9,894 nucleotides of DNA. It comes from 2-01-FULL-41-26 sp964587505. GTDB lineage: Bacteria > Patescibacteriota > Minisyncoccia > 2-02-FULL-40-12 > GWA2-44-9. The stretch covers positions 1-9,894 of the forward strand of contig CAZPLD010000027.1 of the NCBI GenBank assembly GCA_964587505.1, read 5' to 3'. Under the pieces are notes generated by a model, which saw only the letters and a program-made list of their open reading frames with translations, ran no database searches and was not told the origin of the DNA. Each line of letters begins with the position of its first letter. Positions within the stretch are counted from its first letter, which is position 1. Made by a program: the position numbers and the translations under genes. Positions 6,107 to 9,894 of this stretch are shown here, in pieces.

Positions 6107-7732
6107 ATGAACACCAAATTTATCTTTGTTGCCGGAGGAGTAATGTCGGGGATAGGTAAGGGCGTAACCGTCGCTTCTACGGCAAGGATTCTCAAGGACT
6201 ATGGCTTTAGTGTCACCGCCGTCAAAATAGACCCATATCTCAATGTGGATGCAGGTACAATGAACCCCACCGAACACGGTGAGGTTTTTGTTACAGATGA
6301 CGGGTTGGAAACAGACCAGGACGTGGGAAACTACGAGAGGTTTCTTGACCAGGATATTTTGCGGGACAACTATATGACCACAGGTTCTGTGTATCAGGCG
6401 GTTATAAACCGTGAAAGAAATCTTGGATACAAAGGAAAATGCGTAGAAATAATTCCCCATATTACGGATGAGGTAAGAGAGAGATTGTTGAGAGTAGCCA
6501 AGAAGAACAGAGCCGACTTTGTTCTGGTTGAAATAGGCGGGACGGTGGGCGAATATCAGAATTCTACTTTTCTTGAAGCCGCCAGAATAATGAAGCTTGA
6601 AATGCCCGGCCAGGTTTTATTCATGCTGGTCAGTTATTTTCCTATCCCTAAAATGGTCGGCGAGATGAAAACAAAGCCGACCCAGCATGCCGTCCGGACC
6701 ATGAACTCCGCGGGCATTCAGCCGGACATTATAATTGCCCGCTCTTCCATGCCCCTTGATGATGTGAGAAAAAGAAAAGTTTCTATTTTTTGCAACATGG
6801 ATTACCAGGATATTATTTCCGCTCCAGATATTGAAGGTTCGATATATGAGATCCCTGTAAATTTTGAAAAAGACAATATCGGCAGGAGGATATTAAAAAG
6901 ATTCAATCTTACCCCGAATCAAAAGAATTTCCGGAAATGGAATAACCTTGTTGCCAGCATTAAAAACTCCAAGACGACAGTCAAGATAGGAATAGTGGGC
7001 AAATATTTCGGCACGGGAGATTTTATTCTGTCTGATTCATATCTTTCGGTCATTGAAGCCGTTAAGCACGCTTCCTGGTCATTAGGCAGAAAACCGGAAA
7101 TAACCTGGCTGGATGCAGAATCGTATGAAAAGAATCCCAAAGCCGTCGAAGAACTGAAAAATTATCACGGCATCATTGTCCCCGGAGGTTTCGGCAGGAG
7201 AGGCGTAGAGGGGAAAATCAAGGCTATTAAATTTGCTCGGGAAAATAATTTGCCGTTTCTTGGCCTGTGCTACGGATTGCAACTGGCAACGATAGAATTT
7301 GCCAGAAATGTTTGTGGTCTTTCCGACGCCCACACCACAGAGATAAATCCCAAAACATCTAAGCCGGTCATCTGCACCATGGCCGAACAGGTTGTAAAAA
7401 TAGAGGAAAAGAATATGGGCGGTTCAATGAGGCTTGGCGCTTGTGGCTGCAAGCTTCATTCTGGGAGTTTATCCCGAAAATTATACGGAGCCGATAAAAT
7501 ATCCGAACGTCATCGCCATCGATACGAAGTGAATAATAATTTCAGAAAACAGCTGGAAGCGAAGGGCCTTTTGGTTGCCGGAATAAATTCCAAGCAAAAC
7601 CTCGTGGAAATAATAGAACTTCCGAAGCATAAATTCTTCGTCGGTACCCAATTCCATCCCGAGTTCAAATCTCGGCCATTAAGTCCGCACCCGTTGTTTG
7701 TGGGACTTATTAAAGCCTCAATCAATAAATAG
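6107..7732 (+). CDS. pyrG: CTP synthase (glutamine-hydrolysing)
   Basis: Converts UTP, ATP and glutamine to CTP, the last step of cytidine nucleotide synthesis, in the cytoplasm. The 541 residues match the E. coli length (545). The N-terminal synthetase domain shows GGVMSGIGKG with K18, DPYLNVDAGTMNP, HGEVFVTDDGLETD, the metal-ligand region VEIGGTVGE (E142) and KTKPTQ. The C-terminal class I glutamine amidotransferase domain shows PGGFGRRGVEGK, GLCYGLQ with nucleophile C388, RHRHRYEVNN, and FHPE with H517 and E519 completing the triad. Two usually conserved spots differ: GTVGDIES is here GTVGEYQN (149-152), a loop that binds UTP/CTP, and the usual GHYERF is GNYERF. The ATG at 6107 aligns with the family start. 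It stands alone between the groEL terminator and the lipoprotein gene, with no clear terminator of its own. Confidence 0.98.
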   Translation: MNTKFIFVAGGVMSGIGKGVTVASTARILKDYGFSVTAVKIDPYLNVDAGTMNPTEHGEVFVTDDGLETDQDVGNYERFLDQDILRDNYMTTGSVYQAVINRERNLGYKGKCVEIIPHITDEVRERLLRVAKKNRADFVLVEIGGTVGEYQNSTFLEAARIMKLEMPGQVLFMLVSYFPIPKMVGEMKTKPTQHAVRTMNSAGIQPDIIIARSSMPLDDVRKRKVSIFCNMDYQDIISAPDIEGSIYEIPVNFEKDNIGRRILKRFNLTPNQKNFRKWNNLVASIKNSKTTVKIGIVGKYFGTGDFILSDSYLSVIEAVKHASWSLGRKPEITWLDAESYEKNPKAVEELKNYHGIIVPGGFGRRGVEGKIKAIKFARENNLPFLGLCYGLQLATIEFARNVCGLSDAHTTEINPKTSKPVICTMAEQVVKIEEKNMGGSMRLGACGCKLHSGSLSRKLYGADKISERHRHRYEVNNNFRKQLEAKGLLVAGINSKQNLVEIIELPKHKFFVGTQFHPEFKSRPLSPHPLFVGLIKASINK

Positions 7733-7745
7733 CCCAAGGTTTGTG

Positions 7746-7776
7746 TTGACATTTTTATTAAACATGACACACTAAT
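7746..7776 (+). promoter_or_regulatory. Candidate promoter of the lipoprotein gene
   Basis: A perfect TTGACA lies at 7746-7751. The best -10 is ACTAAT (7771-7776, 4/6), but its spacing of 19 bases is long. A near-palindrome CACACTAATGTG (7768-7779, one mismatched pair) overlaps this -10 and could be an operator. No terminator is seen after pyrG, so readthrough from pyrG is also possible. Confidence 0.35.
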
Positions 7777-7805
7777 GTGCAAACGAACCTTAACAAGGGG
7801 GATTA

Positions 7806-8840
7806 GTGGCTTCCAAAAAGTCTCTTCTGGTCTTATCGGCTTTTTTGGTTTTTTGCGCCGGATGTTATGAAAACTGCAATCCGGTGGAGCCGTCCGGCCT
7901 TGGCCGGGGTTCAAGTGAAGTTTGGGTATCGCCTAATGTGGCATCTCAAGATTTTACAAAACTTGCTTCCCAGCCTGAACAGTGGGTCCAGGCGCGCTCA
8001 AAAATTACAACCATAGGGTTTTTTATCCAGAATCTTTGGCCTCAAGGTAGCTGTCCAATATGCGGACTTAACACATTCCAGAATTTTATGGACGCCGTGC
8101 CTGGCGGTATGTTTAACTGGTTAAATGCCAATGGTATCAAGATTGCCATTGAGGCCGGTGCTATAAAGCCAGGAGACTGCAGTGCGGAGGCAAACAGTTC
8201 GAGTATTATTCAGGTGATCAGTAATGTTCAGGCCCATGGCGGCACTGTAAGTTTTGTTGCTTTGGACGAGCCTTTTGCTTCCGGTCTTTCGATGAATCAA
8301 AATTCTGCCACACAGCAGACATATTGCGGCTTTTCTGTCGGAAAAACCGCCGAGATCGTCAAAGGGTATATGAACCGAGTGAACAGTATGTATCCTGGCG
8401 TACAGATAGGACTTATTGAACCGTATCCATATTTCAGTATCAAACAAATAGAAAGCTTTATCGATGCGCTTGAAATTCAGGGCGTGCATATCCCCTTCTT
8501 TCATCTCGATTTCGATCCTGGTTACAGGGATATTGATTATGTTGGAGATATCAGAGAGATAAAGGAATTCTGCCGGCAAAAAAACATTCCATTTGGAGTG
8601 ATCATTATTGGCGGAGACGGCACTTCAAACGAAACGGCTGCTAATGGGGCAATGCTTGAAGCCATAAGAATTCAGGAAGCTATTGGTATTCATAGCCAAG
8701 ATCACATTCTTCTGCAAAGCTGGCTTGATTTTCCGCCGACCAGAGGCAGTAATGACCAGCGTTTGTATCCGGACAATTTGCCGGAATCAAGCCCGGTTAC
8801 AATGATGGGTTTGGTTAACACCATCCTTAATATGCAATAA
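7806..8840 (+). CDS. Putative lipoprotein with TIM-barrel-like (glycosidase-like) sequence
   Basis: Protein of 344 residues. It starts at GTG 7806, supported by AAGGGGG (7795-7801) four bases upstream and by the signal peptide that follows. KK, a hydrophobic stretch (7-16) and FCAGC with C20 look like a type II signal peptide; the -3 residue is Cys rather than the usual Leu, so the lipobox is imperfect. The body alternates hydrophobic strands with helices, and acidic or aromatic residues sit at predicted strand ends: IAIEAG (E116), VALDEP (D154, E155), LIEPYPY (E205), HLDFDPGY (D235, D237), QSWLD (W306, D308). This is the pattern of a TIM-barrel hydrolase, and E155 with E205 is a possible acid pair. 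That is inference from the pattern only; I do not recognise the family. Several Cys occur beyond C20, including CPIC. It converges on the beta-barrel-like gene at a shared terminator. Confidence 0.72.
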   Translation: MASKKSLLVLSAFLVFCAGCYENCNPVEPSGLGRGSSEVWVSPNVASQDFTKLASQPEQWVQARSKITTIGFFIQNLWPQGSCPICGLNTFQNFMDAVPGGMFNWLNANGIKIAIEAGAIKPGDCSAEANSSSIIQVISNVQAHGGTVSFVALDEPFASGLSMNQNSATQQTYCGFSVGKTAEIVKGYMNRVNSMYPGVQIGLIEPYPYFSIKQIESFIDALEIQGVHIPFFHLDFDPGYRDIDYVGDIREIKEFCRQKNIPFGVIIIGGDGTSNETAANGAMLEAIRIQEAIGIHSQDHILLQSWLDFPPTRGSNDQRLYPDNLPESSPVTMMGLVNTILNMQ

Positions 8841-8860
8841 ACCCCGCAAAGCGGGGTTTT
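8839..8860. terminator. Bidirectional terminator between convergent genes
   Basis: AAACCCCGC (8839-8847) pairs perfectly with GCGGGGTTT (8851-8859) around an AAA loop. T residues follow on the plus strand and, because of the A-run upstream, on the minus strand too. It overlaps the lipoprotein stop (8838-8840) and the stop of the minus-strand gene (8859-8861), so it serves both. Confidence 0.9.
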
Positions 8861-9746
8861 AAAATTTAATGATGATATTCGAACTTAATCCGTTTGGAAG
8901 AACAGCGGCTCCTTTGCCGGCGTTGCTTAACAAACCATTTATCGATATGCCTATTTTTTGGGTAATGATATAAGCAATTTCCAGGCTGGCTTGATATTGT
9001 TGTGACGGCATAAGACGAGTTGGGTTTAGGGGCATATAATATCTCTCACCGTTTGCCGAAAGTTTGAGTTGCTTGAACGGCTGGATGGTAAATGAAATGC
9101 CTGCCCCGCCGATGAAACGTGTTTCTGTGAAAAACAGAAGATTTGCGTAGGTATAGTCTTTACCGGCATTCAGCCGGCGTCCGTCCATTGAGAAAGAGGC
9201 CTTTTGGGAGAATTGTACTGCGCCGGTCAGTAGTGAAAACCGGACATAGACCGCTTTTGGAGAAAAATTTTCCGAAATGTCCAGTAAAACTTTCTGTTTT
9301 CCGGTTGCCCCGCCGATTGTGATCGGGGGAGCTGTTTGGTTGAGAACATTTTCATATTGCCGGGAGAAAAGGTACCGAAACCCGATGCTTGTATGAATTT
9401 TTTTTGTTCCCGCAATTTTGCGGCCCGCATTGACCGACACAGCAATAGTGGGCAAGTTCTGAAAAGAGTACTGCGCCTTAGCGTCGAGATACCCCTTCGG
9501 GCGTTCTAACCACAATTCGGCGTTCGCACTGGGGTATAATTTTTGGCGTTTTTGTGTTGGTGAGGCAAAATTAGAAACAAGGCCGATCTCACTAAAACCC
9601 AATTTGATAAAAGATTCATTTGCCTGATTATTTTTTGTGGCAACAGATTGGCCTTTCTTTGTCTCAACTGCGGTTTGAGCCGAGATTGATTGCGGGGGAA
9701 AAGATGAGAACAAAACCACCAGCAAAAAGAGACGCTTAGTTATCAT
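8859..9746 (-). CDS. Secreted beta-strand-rich protein, outer-membrane-barrel-like
   Basis: Protein of 295 residues from the ATG at 9746. That start is chosen over the longer frame (9779) because AAAAGGAG (plus 9751-9758) lies four bases upstream and because the signal peptide MITKRLFLLVV...SISA then begins directly, with cleavage expected after A23. The mature part has many alternating polar/hydrophobic stretches with aromatic ends (YLDAKAQYSF, HTSIGFRYLF, AVYVRFSLL, GAGISFTIQP, LKLSANGERYY, YQASLEIAYII) and ends in SSNIIIKF. A C-terminal Phe after an amphipathic strand is the classical signal for outer-membrane barrel assembly. A short Gln/Asn/Lys-rich linker (about 24-45) precedes the strands. 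I recognise no named family. An outer-membrane barrel would be unexpected if the organism is CPR. A surface beta-protein without an outer membrane is the alternative. Confidence 0.7.
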   Translation of the reverse strand: MITKRLFLLVVLFSSFPPQSISAQTAVETKKGQSVATKNNQANESFIKLGFSEIGLVSNFASPTQKRQKLYPSANAELWLERPKGYLDAKAQYSFQNLPTIAVSVNAGRKIAGTKKIHTSIGFRYLFSRQYENVLNQTAPPITIGGATGKQKVLLDISENFSPKAVYVRFSLLTGAVQFSQKASFSMDGRRLNAGKDYTYANLLFFTETRFIGGAGISFTIQPFKQLKLSANGERYYMPLNPTRLMPSQQYQASLEIAYIITQKIGISINGLLSNAGKGAAVLPNGLSSNIIIKF

Positions 9747-9778
9747 CTGACTCCTTTTTAATGAACAAAGTTTGATCA

Positions 9779-9807
9779 ATTCAATCCTATAATTGCATGT
9801 ATGTCAA
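9779..9807 (-). promoter_or_regulatory. Candidate promoter of the beta-barrel-like gene
   Basis: On the minus strand, a perfect TTGACA (plus 9802-9807) is followed after 17 bases by TTGAAT (plus 9779-9784, 4/6 to TATAAT). The start would lie near 9772, leaving a leader of about 25 bases that carries the Shine-Dalgarno. Confidence 0.45.
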
Positions 9808-9813
9808 CCCCTC

Positions 9814-9842
9814 TGGAAAATTCGCCATTTTGATGGTACAAT
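9814..9842 (+). promoter_or_regulatory. Promoter of the tRNA-Ser gene
   Basis: TGGAAA (9814-9819, 4/6) is separated by 17 bases from TACAAT (9837-9842, 5/6), which is preceded by TGG, giving an extended -10. The start would lie near 9849, about ten bases before the tRNA. It is back-to-back with the minus-strand promoter just upstream. Confidence 0.55.
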
Positions 9843-9859
9843 TTTTGCGGTAAGTAGCA

Positions 9860-9894
9860 GGAGGCGTCGCATAGTGGTCTAGTGCGCTCGCTTG
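9860..9894 (+). tRNA. tRNA-Ser, 5' part (window ends at the first anticodon base)
   Basis: GGAGGCG (9860-9866) reads as the 5' acceptor arm. T8 is at 9867. The D-arm is GCA (9869-9871) with TGC (9883-9885) around a loop containing GTGGTCTAG. The 5' anticodon stem CTCGC is at 9887-9891, followed by TT and G34 at the last base. The GGAG acceptor start and the GCGCTCGC anticodon stem match tRNA-Ser; a CTCGC stem usually goes with anticodon GGA, but GCT cannot be excluded because the anticodon is cut off. Confidence 0.7.

Noticed and set aside
7510..7914. 134-residue minus-strand open frame across the pyrG 3' end
   Set aside because: It is antisense to conserved PyrG residues and to the lipoprotein signal peptide, with no ribosome binding site seen.
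8121..8579. 152-residue minus-strand open frame inside the lipoprotein gene
   Set aside because: It shows no recognisable motif and lies wholly within a plus-strand gene that has a start site, signal peptide and terminator.
9747..9779. Longer start (ATG at plus 9779) for the minus-strand barrel-like gene
   Set aside because: It puts 11 residues ahead of a normal signal peptide and translates the AAAAGGAG ribosome binding site as coding sequence. The start at 9746 is better.
1..9894. Defence island, CRISPR array, insertion sequence or prophage
   Set aside because: No regularly spaced repeats, transposase, integrase, nuclease or phage structural gene is visible. Core genes and single surface-protein genes account for nearly all of the window.

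Overview
The window most resembles a chromosomal segment of a Patescibacteria/CPR bacterium, probably Parcubacteria-like. The reasons are the wording of GroES and GroEL, a winged-helix/nucleotidyltransferase protein of a type I associate with these genomes, a short AT-rich heptamer repeat between groES and groEL, and a REP-like palindrome inside a coding sequence. The standard code with TGA as stop is used. One feature pulls the other way: a minus-strand gene that looks like an outer-membrane beta-barrel, which CPR cells are not expected to have. Lineage is therefore an inference.

Layout. Positions 1-975 hold the 3' part of a membrane-anchored von Willebrand A (Bat-like) protein, closed by a terminator. 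A GTG-started winged-helix plus nucleotidyltransferase protein follows (1017-2012). Next is a secreted S55 (SpoIVB-type) serine protease (2080-3909) with its own promoter and terminator. A consensus promoter then drives groES (3996-4310) and groEL (4351-6042), which end in a 17-bp stem terminator. pyrG (CTP synthase, 6107-7732) may be leaderless. A candidate lipoprotein with TIM-barrel-like sequence (7806-8840) meets a minus-strand beta-barrel-like protein (8859-9746) at a shared bidirectional terminator. The window ends inside a tRNA-Ser (9860 onward), divergent from the barrel gene.

How the genes relate. Only groES-groEL is a clear functional unit. The other genes are mostly single transcription units separated by good rho-independent terminators. 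Four products appear to act at or outside the membrane: the VWA protein, the S55 protease, the lipoprotein and the barrel. No defence system, CRISPR array, insertion sequence or prophage is visible. The most unusual points are the palindrome carried in frame in groES, the Ser-before-His order of the S55 protease, a changed nucleotide-binding loop in PyrG, and the lipoprotein/beta-barrel pair.
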